The notes below the pieces were generated by a model. That model was given only the letters and a program-made list of their open reading frames with translations, searched no databases and was not told where the DNA came from. A stretch of DNA of 64,000 nt from an uncultured Bacteroidota bacterium (GTDB taxonomy: Bacteria > Bacteroidota > Bacteroidia > Chitinophagales > Chitinophagaceae): contig CAIMDZ010000194.1 of the NCBI GenBank assembly GCA_903839875.1, forward strand, positions 1 to 64,000, read 5' to 3'. Shown here in pieces: positions 51,739 to 59,862 of this stretch. A program made the position numbers and the translations under genes. The number at the start of each line of letters is the position of its first letter. The stretch's first letter is position 1.

Positions 51739-53103
51739 ATGAAGTATCGAATTTTTACCTTGCTGGCATTATTGTCGTTCTACGCTTCATTTGCCCAGGA
51801 TTCACTCATGTTCCGGAAAATATCCAATGAGATTATGGTGCATGCGAATTGCTATAACGACCTTAGGGTATTATGTAAAACGGTTGGTCATCGCATCAGC
51901 GGTTCACCATCGGCGGCAAAAGCTGTGGAATGGGGTGAAAAAGCAATGAAGGCGGCAGGAGCTGAAAAGGTTTGGTTGCAGGCTTGCGACGTGCCGTATT
52001 GGTACAGGGGCAAGGAAAATCTTGATCTGTTATTTGGCGGAAAGTATGTACATGTTGATGCGCTTTCTTTGGGTAATAGTGAAGGCTCCGGTGGCAAAAC
52101 TATCGAGGCGCCCATCATTATGGTTCAGAATTTTGATGAATTCAATGCCTTACCTGAAGCTGCCGTGAAAGGGAAAATTGTATTTTTTAACTACCGCTTC
52201 AGGCAGGATTTTATATTTACATTCGAGGGGTATGGCGATGCGGTAAAATACAGGGGTGGCAGTCCGACTGTGGCTGCACAGAAGGGAGCCGTTGGTGTTA
52301 TAATTCGTTCCATGTCAACGGGTGAAGATGATTTTCCGCATACAGGGGGGACGCATTATAAAGATTCGGTGAAAAAAATACCTGCTATGGCGCTTGGCAA
52401 TAAAACGGCAGATAAACTGGAACAGGCATGCAGGAAAGGCCAGGTAAAGGCCAGGCTGACATCAGAATGCCACATGATGCCGAAAATGGTTCGTTCCTAT
52501 AGTGTAATAGGTGAAATAAAGGGAACCGAAACCCCGGAACGTATAATAACCATAGGTGGTCACCTCGACTCATGGGATGTGGGCGAAGGTGCCCATGACG
52601 ATGGTGCAGGTTGTGTACAATCTATTGAGGTTATCCGTGCTATCAAGGCGCTTGGAATCAGGCCTAAATGCACCATACGCGCTGTATTGTTTATGAACGA
52701 AGAGAATGGGCAGAAAGGCGGACAAGCCTATGCCGACTCTGCAATTGCCAGGCATGAGAACCATGTAATTGCCATTGAAACAGATGCCGGAGGATTTTCT
52801 CCGCGTGGTATTGGCCTGGTGATGAGCAAGGAACAAAAAGAACACCTGGCGCAATACACACACCTGTTTCTGCCCTACGGAGTTTATGATTTCAGCCGCG
52901 AAGAGGGTGGCTCAGATATTTCTCCCATCCACGATAAACTAAAGGTTCCGCTTGCAGGCCTTATGCCCGATGCTCAGCGTTATTTCGACATCCATCATAC
53001 CAACAATGATATTTTTGAGAATGTTAACCACCGTGAACTGAAACTTGGCGCTGTGGTATTGACTCAATTCATCTGGCTGGTTAGTGAACATGGTTTAAAC
53101 TAG
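51739..53103 (+). CDS. M28 family metallopeptidase with PA domain
   Basis: An exported zinc aminopeptidase-type protein (455 residues from ATG 51739, which starts MKYRIFTLLALLSFYASFAQD). The track start nine codons earlier is not preferred. PA domain near 110-220 (EAPIIMVQNFDEFNALPEAAVKGKIVFFNYR), M28 catalytic domain from about 255: IGGHLDSWDVGEGAHDDGAGCVQSIEVIRAI (metal His and Asp, catalytic Asp), VLFMNEENGQKGGQAY (catalytic and metal Glu), and later EEGGSDISPIHDKLKVP and RYFDIHHTNNDIFENV with ligand-like His and Asp. The set is complete. Likely a periplasmic or surface peptidase in nutrition. Followed by an FkbM gene 15 bases on. Confidence 0.93.
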   Translation: MKYRIFTLLALLSFYASFAQDSLMFRKISNEIMVHANCYNDLRVLCKTVGHRISGSPSAAKAVEWGEKAMKAAGAEKVWLQACDVPYWYRGKENLDLLFGGKYVHVDALSLGNSEGSGGKTIEAPIIMVQNFDEFNALPEAAVKGKIVFFNYRFRQDFIFTFEGYGDAVKYRGGSPTVAAQKGAVGVIIRSMSTGEDDFPHTGGTHYKDSVKKIPAMALGNKTADKLEQACRKGQVKARLTSECHMMPKMVRSYSVIGEIKGTETPERIITIGGHLDSWDVGEGAHDDGAGCVQSIEVIRAIKALGIRPKCTIRAVLFMNEENGQKGGQAYADSAIARHENHVIAIETDAGGFSPRGIGLVMSKEQKEHLAQYTHLFLPYGVYDFSREEGGSDISPIHDKLKVPLAGLMPDAQRYFDIHHTNNDIFENVNHRELKLGAVVLTQFIWLVSEHGLN

Positions 53104-53118
53104 TGTTATTTATTTTCT

Positions 53119-53874
53119 ATGAGTAAAAATTTTTATTTCCGGAAAGGGAAATTTTTTTTCGATAAACTTGTCCAGAGAATTAGGTTCGATATTTCATTGG
53201 GACTTGCGAAATCTAACAATGATTCGCTGGTAAAGCTTAATTTAACTTCTTTAAAATATCCTGTGTACCTCAGGAAAAACACAAGTGATATAAAAACCTT
53301 CCAGCAGGTATTCCATAATAAAGAGTATGAAGCAGAGCTGAGCTTTGAACCCAAAGTTATTTTTGATTTAGGCGCAAATATTGGAGTGGCATCTATTTAC
53401 TTCAAAAACAGGTTTCCTGCTGCTACTATTATTGCCGTAGAACCCGAGTCGGCCAATTATGATCTGTTAGTAAAGAACACGGAACAATACAAGGATATCC
53501 ATTGTTTAAAATCCGGCATCTGGAATAAAACCACCAACCTCAGGATACATGATAAAGGTTACGGGAATTGGGGATTCATAACCGAAGAGGCAGAGCATGA
53601 AGACACAGATACTGTAAAGGCGATTTCTATTGATGGACTGATGGAAAAATACAATATTCAGCATATTGACGTTTTGAAAATTGACATTGAATCTTCTGAA
53701 AAAGAGTTGTTTGATGAAAACTTTGAAAAGTGGTTGCCCAAGGTCAAAATAATCATAATAGAACTTCACGACTTTTTCAAAGAAGGCTGCAGCAGATCAT
53801 TCTTTAAGGCACTGACCAACTATAAATTCACCATGAAATATTCAGGTGAAAATATCATTGTTGAAATGCTGTAA
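53119..53874 (+). CDS. FkbM family methyltransferase
   Basis: A 251-residue SAM-dependent methyltransferase of the FkbM family, typical of sugar or polyketide O-methylation. SAM motif I VIFDLGANIGVASIYFKNRFPAATIIAVEPESANYDLL near residue 75; post-motifs AISIDGLMEKYNIQHIDVLKIDIESSEKELFD near 175, with the IDIESSE acidic loop. C-terminal half completes a Rossmann-like fold. No signal peptide or membrane helix. It is 15 bases downstream of the M28 gene on the same strand, so possibly cotranscribed, though no functional link is evident. Confidence 0.9.
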   Translation: MSKNFYFRKGKFFFDKLVQRIRFDISLGLAKSNNDSLVKLNLTSLKYPVYLRKNTSDIKTFQQVFHNKEYEAELSFEPKVIFDLGANIGVASIYFKNRFPAATIIAVEPESANYDLLVKNTEQYKDIHCLKSGIWNKTTNLRIHDKGYGNWGFITEEAEHEDTDTVKAISIDGLMEKYNIQHIDVLKIDIESSEKELFDENFEKWLPKVKIIIIELHDFFKEGCSRSFFKALTNYKFTMKYSGENIIVEML

Positions 53875-54066
53875 ATCCATAAATGAAAATCCCCTTTTTT
53901 GTTATTTACCTGCAGTCTGAAATGCGGTGTTTTTTGTGCTGAAAAGCGCGAAAAACTCCACCTCTAAAGAGAGGAGAAACGGAGCGAAGCGTGGCGTGAA
54001 TTGGTATTACTACCCGGCCTTACCGGGGGCTGCGGTAATTATTCTGAGTATTAATTTCTTTATTAT

Positions 54067-54267
54067 ATCTTTGTACCTTCGGATAACAATGGTAGTGAAC
54101 AGGCAATAAGGAATGTGAAAGTGAAGCAAAAAGTATCCGGGCAGTTCAAATCAGAACAAGGTGCAGATGACTTTGCTTTAATCCATTCCATAATAGATAC
54201 CGCAATCAAGGCAGGTAAAGATGTTTATAATGAACTGGTATTAATAGCTAATTTAGTACCCGGCTAA
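54067..54267 (+). pseudogene. IS66-family transposase C-terminal remnant
   Basis: One frame reads IFVPSDNNGSEQAIRNVKVKQKVSGQFKSEQGADDFALIHSIIDTAIKAGKDVYNELVLIANLVPG and then TAA at 54265. The DNN..E.AIRNVKVKQKVSGQF pattern is the C-terminal end of the IS66 transposase (TnpC). The catalytic domain is missing upstream. Not in the track because it has no start codon. The adjoining small track ORF (53927-54109) overlaps it in another frame and is a shadow. Confidence 0.8.
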
Positions 54268-54424
54268 GATGACCTGTATGTTTACTTTTTATTTACACTT
54301 CCATAAACATTCCTGAATTTGGCAATGGTTTTATTGAAAAAGCATACAAATATTACTATCCAAATAAATGATCAAAATTAATTCATCATATAAGCCTTAA
54401 ATCATTCAGATGCAGCTATCGAAT

Positions 54425-55696
54425 ATGAATAACAGGAAAGAAACCATCAATACGTTTTTATTGGTTTTAGGATACGGACTGGTATTTTATCTGATTCAGG
54501 TTTTTATTTATAAGGCAGGTTTCTCTATGGTTTATCCTCAATCGGAGACCCTTGCAAGGTGGGATGCGCCCATCTATTGGGGCGTTTCAGTAAATGGTTA
54601 CTTTCATACGGGCATAAACCATTCCAACTGTGGGGTGTACGTTCTACTCCCCTGGGTTTGGCGTATTTTACACGCAGGTTATATGGGTATGACCATAGCC
54701 AATCTTGTTTTCTTTGCAATTGGGTTTACTATCATTACCAGTATCTATAAGATATCCTCTTCTGAAAAATTATTATGGCTTTCTACTCCTTCTTTATATT
54801 TTATTTTCGCACCCTACACAGAGGCTTTATTTTTCCTGTTAATGGCAATCTCATTTTATGGTATCGTCACTAAAAATAAATGGTGGATATGGATCGGGTT
54901 ATTTTTGGTTTCAATGAGCAGGGCAACTGCTTTGTTCCTAATCCCAAGCCTGTTTATCATGGAATTATTGACAAATAACAGGTCAGGAATTCTTAAAGTT
55001 CTTCGTAATTATTTCATCTATTATGCACTACCAACATTAGCCGGAACATTTGCTTTTATTTATGTACAGTATTACCAAACAGGGGAATGGTTTGCATATT
55101 ATAGGATTCAACAAGAATGCCTTGATCACAAATTTTCCTGGCCCGATATGCCATTAAATGATTTCTATGGTACCGAAAAGGTTGTTTGGTTATGCGCATT
55201 GGCTATGCTGCCTTGCTTTATTGCTTTAATTTTTCTATTCAAAAAGATATTTAAATGGGTGGTTAGGCAAAAAGTATATACCGATAAACTTTGGATAATG
55301 ACTTTGGGGTATTTGCCCATTATACTGTTTATTATGGTATTCTGTAATCCCAAGTGGGGTGGTCAGGGTACCAATTTGCTCGGCATTCATCGTTATGTTT
55401 TTTGTTCACCTTTTATTTTTGTATTCTTATATAATATGGTCAGTAAAGCAAATTCATATAAGCCTAAGCATTTTTTTATTTTATTCTTAATGTGCAATAT
55501 TGTTTGGCTTTGCTTAGGGTCATATACGCATATACAGTGGATGCTTTTTTACAATTTTAATACATTGATTGCCTTTGGATATTTGCTGCATGCAAATAAT
55601 AAAATCTCTTGGGCTACATCGGCGCTGACTGCTGTGAACCTGTTTTTTCAGATAACATTGTATCAACTATATCTGCATGGGGTATTTACTGATTAA
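54425..55696 (+). CDS. Polytopic membrane glycosyltransferase, PIG-V/mannosyltransferase-like
   Basis: A 423-residue protein with around ten transmembrane segments, starting MNNRKETINTFLLVLGYGLVFYLIQVFIYKAGF. The frame opens at 54410; ATG 54425 is preferred. The extracytoplasmic loop SETLARWDAPIYWGVSVNGYF near residues 38-60 matches the RWD...HY...GY motif of PIG-V-like GT-C mannosyltransferases. Later helices (LWLSTPSLYFIFAPYTEALFFLLMAISFYG, SMSRATALFLIPSLFIMELL) are also usual for the family. It probably glycosylates lipid-linked or envelope material; acceptor not known. Separate from clpP. Confidence 0.75.
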   Translation: MNNRKETINTFLLVLGYGLVFYLIQVFIYKAGFSMVYPQSETLARWDAPIYWGVSVNGYFHTGINHSNCGVYVLLPWVWRILHAGYMGMTIANLVFFAIGFTIITSIYKISSSEKLLWLSTPSLYFIFAPYTEALFFLLMAISFYGIVTKNKWWIWIGLFLVSMSRATALFLIPSLFIMELLTNNRSGILKVLRNYFIYYALPTLAGTFAFIYVQYYQTGEWFAYYRIQQECLDHKFSWPDMPLNDFYGTEKVVWLCALAMLPCFIALIFLFKKIFKWVVRQKVYTDKLWIMTLGYLPIILFIMVFCNPKWGGQGTNLLGIHRYVFCSPFIFVFLYNMVSKANSYKPKHFFILFLMCNIVWLCLGSYTHIQWMLFYNFNTLIAFGYLLHANNKISWATSALTAVNLFFQITLYQLYLHGVFTD

Positions 55697-55860
55697 TTGT
55701 TCCGGGCATGAAAATTGAGTAGGTTATTTGCCCGAATCAGTCTTTTTTTACAAATAACATGCCATATTTGGTTTGCCAATGTCATTGTTATGTGACTTAT
55801 TGGCACTACTTTTAACATGGTTTAGAATTTGCTATAAGATTAATAACAAAGATATTTTTT

Positions 55861-56568
55861 ATGAATCAAAATGAATTTCGCAAATATGCCATTAAGCATC
55901 ATGGCATCAGTAGTTTAACTCTAGATAGTTATTCCTCTTCCTTATTTAAAACGCCTACGGCTCTTACTCCATACATTATTGAGGAGCGCCCCATGAATGT
56001 TGCATCTATGGACGTTTTCTCCCGGTTGATGATGGATCGTATCATTTTCCTGGGCGAGGCTATTAATGATTATGTAGCCAACATTGTTACTGCCCAGTTA
56101 TTATTCCTGGAAAGTACTGACAGGACAAGGGATATACAAATGTATCTGAACAGCCCCGGTGGCAGTGTTTATGCAGGTTTAGGCATTTATGACACCATGC
56201 AGATCATTAATCCCGACGTATCCACAATTTGCACTGGCATTGCCGCTTCCATGGCTGCCGTGCTCATGTGTGCAGGAACGAAGGGTAAACGTACTGCGTT
56301 AAAGCATAGCCGCGTGATGATACACCAGCCGTTAGGTGGCGCTGAAGGACAGGCAAGTGATATTGAGATCACAGCGCGTGAGATAGGGAAGTTGAAAAAG
56401 GAGCTGTATGAGATCATCTCCTATCACTCAGGCCAGAAACTTTCCAAGGTAGAAAAAGACAGTGACCGCGATTACTGGATGACTGCTATAGAAGCTAAGG
56501 AATACGGCATGGTGGATGAAGTGCTGGAGCGTAATCCACGCAAAACTACAACTGAAGAAACGAAGTAA
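55861..56568 (+). CDS. clpP: ATP-dependent Clp protease proteolytic subunit
   Basis: Tetradecameric serine protease that degrades proteins with ClpX/ClpA. 235 residues, slightly longer at the N-terminus than E. coli ClpP (MNQNEFRKYAIKHHGISSLTLDSYSSSLFKTPTALTPYIIEERP). Catalytic triad is visible: Ser130 in TGIAASMAAVLMCAG, His155 in RVMIHQPLGG, Asp204 in SDRDYWM. The substrate-path motif LNSPGGSVYAGLGIYDTM is standard. clpX is not adjacent. A terminator follows the stop. Confidence 0.96.
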   Translation: MNQNEFRKYAIKHHGISSLTLDSYSSSLFKTPTALTPYIIEERPMNVASMDVFSRLMMDRIIFLGEAINDYVANIVTAQLLFLESTDRTRDIQMYLNSPGGSVYAGLGIYDTMQIINPDVSTICTGIAASMAAVLMCAGTKGKRTALKHSRVMIHQPLGGAEGQASDIEITAREIGKLKKELYEIISYHSGQKLSKVEKDSDRDYWMTAIEAKEYGMVDEVLERNPRKTTTEETK

Positions 56569-56590
56569 TTCCGGCAGGGATTATTATGTG

Positions 56591-56631
56591 AAGATGTACT
56601 GCGGCTATTTGCTGTAGTACATCTTTTTTTT
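56591..56631 (+). terminator. Rho-independent terminator of clpP
   Basis: AAGATGTACT ... AGTACATCTT with a loop containing GCGGCTATTTGCTGT and a run of T. Begins 23 bases after the clpP stop. Confidence 0.85.
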
Positions 56632-56661
56632 GCATAGCACAGATATATTTAACCCACTGAA

Positions 56662-56696
56662 TAAAAAAGCCGGAAGGATATTATCCTTCCGGCTTT
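56662..56696 (-). terminator. Terminator of the CHU_C-domain gene
   Basis: AAGCCGGAAGGAT, loop ATT, ATCCTTCCGGCTT. On the minus strand the hairpin is followed by TTTTTT, so it ends the converging gene at 56719. Confidence 0.87.
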
Positions 56697-56718
56697 GTCA
56701 ATATTACCTGATTCTGAA

Positions 56719-59235
56719 TTACCTGATCAGTGTTACAGTTCCTTTGAAGGTTTTATTTTCGCCATTTACATAACCCAGGGTAATGATCCAGTTGTACACG
56801 CCAATATCCTGTGGTGTGCCGTGATAAGTACCATCCCAGCCAACCTCGGGGTTAGCGGTCTGGAATACTTCCTGACCCCACCTGTTGAATATTCTGAAGT
56901 CAACGAGCTTCGGGAATTTAAGCTTGGTGATCTTGAATATATCATTCAGGTTATCTCCGTTAGGAGTAAAGCCGGTTGGCATACCTTCAAACATGGTATT
57001 ATCAAGTGTAATGGTTATGTTAGCTGAATCCACACATCCATACAGGTTCATACCATATACAGTGTAAACTGTGGATGGGTCAACGGGGGAAGCAACGGGA
57101 TTGTTAATATTGTTGTTATCCAATGTGCCGTTGTCGGGTTTCCAGGTGTAGTATACTGCTCCGCTTGCGCTTAATTGAATACTGCCGCCAAAAGGTATGG
57201 CTGTGGGGCTTGATGTAAGGTTTGTCAATGTCACAGGTGGATAGGATACAATACGCTCAGTATCGGTTGCAATACATCCGTTGGCATTGGAAGCCATAGG
57301 AGGAGTAGTAGCAGTAATGGTATAAATAAAAGTGCCTAAGCCAAAGAAGTTAGTACCCAGTCCATCTGTCTGCCCGATGTTATTGGCGGGCGACCAAAGA
57401 TAAGTTGGCTGTAGCCTGCCTTCAGGAATAACTTCCACATACGCGAGCATGCTCATGGAATCGGTAAGGCATACTGAAGTATCGTGAACCCGTGTGCGAA
57501 CCCCGATGTAAATAATCATAACACTATCGTCAAATGTTTTCTGGCATCCTATGGTATCAGTAATGGTTAGCTTGACATCATACATTCCGGGGCTGGGGAA
57601 TGTATAAACCGGGTTGATAACTGTGTCATTGGCATTGTTCGCGAATTCCCAGTAATATTTAAGCAAACCGGTAGTGGAGACGCCATTGGTACTGCTGGTA
57701 GAGTAATTACTGAAAGTAAGCGGCATCCCAACGCAAACCTGGTTGTAATCTACTGTAAATGAATCGTACAACGGATGGTTCAGTGCAACTGTAAATGAAG
57801 TGTCTTTGTAACAGTTTCCCGCACCGGGGCAGGCAGAACCTGAATAGTTGGATGCAAATTTCAAGTGAACTGTATAGGTACCCTGCGCGGTGTAAGTATG
57901 CACAGGGTTTTGTAAATTACTTGTTGGTGTACCGTCTCCAAAATCCCAGGTGGGTGTGTAATCAATAGTGTAAGGAGTAGAAAGGTTGGTGAAATAAACA
58001 AGGTCGCCGTCGCATTTCATATCCACCCAATAATTAAGATCTACCCGTATAGGTGGCGTAGTCAGGGTTATAGGCCCAACCTGGTTCGAGGGGCAATTAC
58101 CGACTTTGTAATAGAAATAATCATAGGTATTTGCACACAAATTTGGAAAAGAAATGGTGCTGTCGAGATGTGCTGAATCAATAAAAACCGGTTGAGCAAC
58201 CCCGCCAATGGAGTAGAAAACGGAATCTACGTTATGAGGTGTAATACCATGCAGGGTAATATAACCATCATTTTTACCGCAAACGGTTGGATTTACAGCA
58301 GTAATATTGGTGGTGCTGATATGTGGTGCGCCGCCAAATGCTACTATTGAAGGTAATACGTGTATATAGGCTTTAGTTGTATCATTACAACCCAATGCTG
58401 CTGCCATATAAGTAGTAGGCACAGCCGGATTAATAGTGATGTTTGGGCCGGAACCCAGGTAAGCATGGGTAGCGCTGTCGTACCAGTAAATGCCGCTGGC
58501 GGCATAAGGAATGGGAGCGTAAGGAATAGGTGTTACCGAATAGCTGGGGCCTGCGATTGGTGTGAAGCGCCATCCTTCAGGAGTAGAAACAACCCATGTA
58601 GGTGCATAATCCCTTGTTGCAGGTGATGTTGAAACTGTACCCGCAGCATTTTTTACACCGATTTCTGCACGTGATCCATTCCATCCTGTTGAGCAAATTG
58701 TTCTATGCTGTATATGTACCTCAGCAATACCGGTAGTTTCGTAAATAATTATTTGAGTAGTAAGCCATTCTGTAGTACATCCGAACATATGAGTACCGCA
58801 CCAGGTAACCGCGAAATTCCTGTTAGGAGCGGTTCCCTGCATAGAATAGTCAATGGTACCACCCGCAAGGATATATACGTCGCACCATGGACCGCAGATC
58901 ACGTTACGGATATCAGTAGCGGTAGTGGTAGCAAGAGTTGAACTGATAGGCCAGGTATTATAAGCGCCGGCAGAGGCTAAATTGAAACCAAGGCAACCGT
59001 TAGAGCCGATGATACATTGTGTATTAGGCGCGCCATAAAAATTGTAGCTGAATCCTATCGGAATCGTCCCTGACCAACCATCATCAACGGTAATACCCGA
59101 TGATGTTGGAATAATACCACCAGTTACTTCACCATGAAGTGTGTGGTTGAGGCAATGGGGTGTATCTACAAGTGTTATCTGGCTGTAAGCGTTGCATGTA
59201 AAGGCTAATGCAAGAAGGGATAAAAAGTATTTCAT
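56719..59235 (-). CDS. Large secreted PKD-repeat protein with gliding-motility-associated (CHU_C) tail
   Basis: An 838-residue exported protein. Signal peptide MKYFLSLLALAFTCNAYSQ. N-terminal beta-rich region with VDDGWSGTIPIGFSYNFYGAPNTQCIIGSNGCLGFN; then PKD-like repeats in the middle (PTWDFGDGTPTSNLQNPVHTYTAQGTYTVHL, YYWEFANNANDTVINPVYTFPSPGMYDVKLTITD); then the gliding-motility-associated C-terminal domain FTPNGDNLNDIFKITKLKFPKLVDFRIFNRWGQEVFQTANPEVGWDGTYHGTPQDIGVYNWIITLGYVNGENKTFKGTVTLIR, a T9SS type B signal. Many Cys pairs suggest a surface adhesin. Ends at a strong terminator. Confidence 0.92.
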   Translation of the reverse strand: MKYFLSLLALAFTCNAYSQITLVDTPHCLNHTLHGEVTGGIIPTSSGITVDDGWSGTIPIGFSYNFYGAPNTQCIIGSNGCLGFNLASAGAYNTWPISSTLATTTATDIRNVICGPWCDVYILAGGTIDYSMQGTAPNRNFAVTWCGTHMFGCTTEWLTTQIIIYETTGIAEVHIQHRTICSTGWNGSRAEIGVKNAAGTVSTSPATRDYAPTWVVSTPEGWRFTPIAGPSYSVTPIPYAPIPYAASGIYWYDSATHAYLGSGPNITINPAVPTTYMAAALGCNDTTKAYIHVLPSIVAFGGAPHISTTNITAVNPTVCGKNDGYITLHGITPHNVDSVFYSIGGVAQPVFIDSAHLDSTISFPNLCANTYDYFYYKVGNCPSNQVGPITLTTPPIRVDLNYWVDMKCDGDLVYFTNLSTPYTIDYTPTWDFGDGTPTSNLQNPVHTYTAQGTYTVHLKFASNYSGSACPGAGNCYKDTSFTVALNHPLYDSFTVDYNQVCVGMPLTFSNYSTSSTNGVSTTGLLKYYWEFANNANDTVINPVYTFPSPGMYDVKLTITDTIGCQKTFDDSVMIIYIGVRTRVHDTSVCLTDSMSMLAYVEVIPEGRLQPTYLWSPANNIGQTDGLGTNFFGLGTFIYTITATTPPMASNANGCIATDTERIVSYPPVTLTNLTSSPTAIPFGGSIQLSASGAVYYTWKPDNGTLDNNNINNPVASPVDPSTVYTVYGMNLYGCVDSANITITLDNTMFEGMPTGFTPNGDNLNDIFKITKLKFPKLVDFRIFNRWGQEVFQTANPEVGWDGTYHGTPQDIGVYNWIITLGYVNGENKTFKGTVTLIR

Positions 59236-59862
59236 AACATGTAAAATAATAAGTTAAAACACTAATAAGTTTAAAAGTTAGTCGTAAAAGCTAAAATATA
59301 AGTAAAAATTTATTCCGCTAAGTTATGTAATTTATTAGAAACTTTATAATCCAAATAAACCACTTTTAAATAAGACAGATAAAAGTTTTAAACGGTTGGG
59401 TAAATGGTTCATTTTGTTGGCAGTTAGCAGTTGTCAGTTTGCAGTTACCAGTTAGCAGTTGGCAATTGGCAGTTGACCATGTTGCGAAGACTGTGTCACG
59501 CAGGGCAACCCTGCCTATCGGCAGGCGCAAGGGTTTGCTCCTACTTTTTGACTAGAGAAATAACCGGGATGCCCCATTTTTTTCTTTTTATAGTCCCATA
59601 ACTAAAGATGGTGGGCGATACTTTTACTGATTATCAATAAGTTATGAAAAAAAAGAGGTTAGCACGATGCCCTCCCGGTAGCTATCGGGATTACCCCATT
59701 GTTACTACATGGGGGAAATGACAGTTACCCTGATTTGAGAGTGAAGTAAGAGAGCGAAGAGCGGGATTAAACTTCGTAGATTTTTTTATGTTATCTCTTT
59801 ACAAAAAAAAATTAAATATGTCGAATTAAGAAACATATCCTAATTTAGTAAAAATTTTACCT
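59236..59862. other. Long intergenic region with a heptamer array
   Basis: About 630 bases without a gene. It contains eight exact tandem 7-bp units (59419-59474), then a GC-rich hairpin-like stretch (GCAGGGCAACCCTGCCTATCGGCAGGC) near 59502. The remainder is A/T-rich. A GCCCTCCCGGTAGCTATCGGGA hairpin lies near 59670. No promoter could be assigned for either flanking gene. Confidence 0.5.
59419..59474 (+). repeat. Tandem 7-bp array, eight units
   Basis: GGCAGTT AGCAGTT GTCAGTT TGCAGTT ACCAGTT AGCAGTT GGCAATT GGCAGTT, one 7-base unit repeated without gaps; the first two bases vary and nCAGTT is fixed in all but one. Confidence 0.8.

Noticed and set aside
53927-54109. A 60-residue ORF before the IS66 remnant
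   Set aside because: It overlaps the transposase frame in another phase and has no features of a protein.
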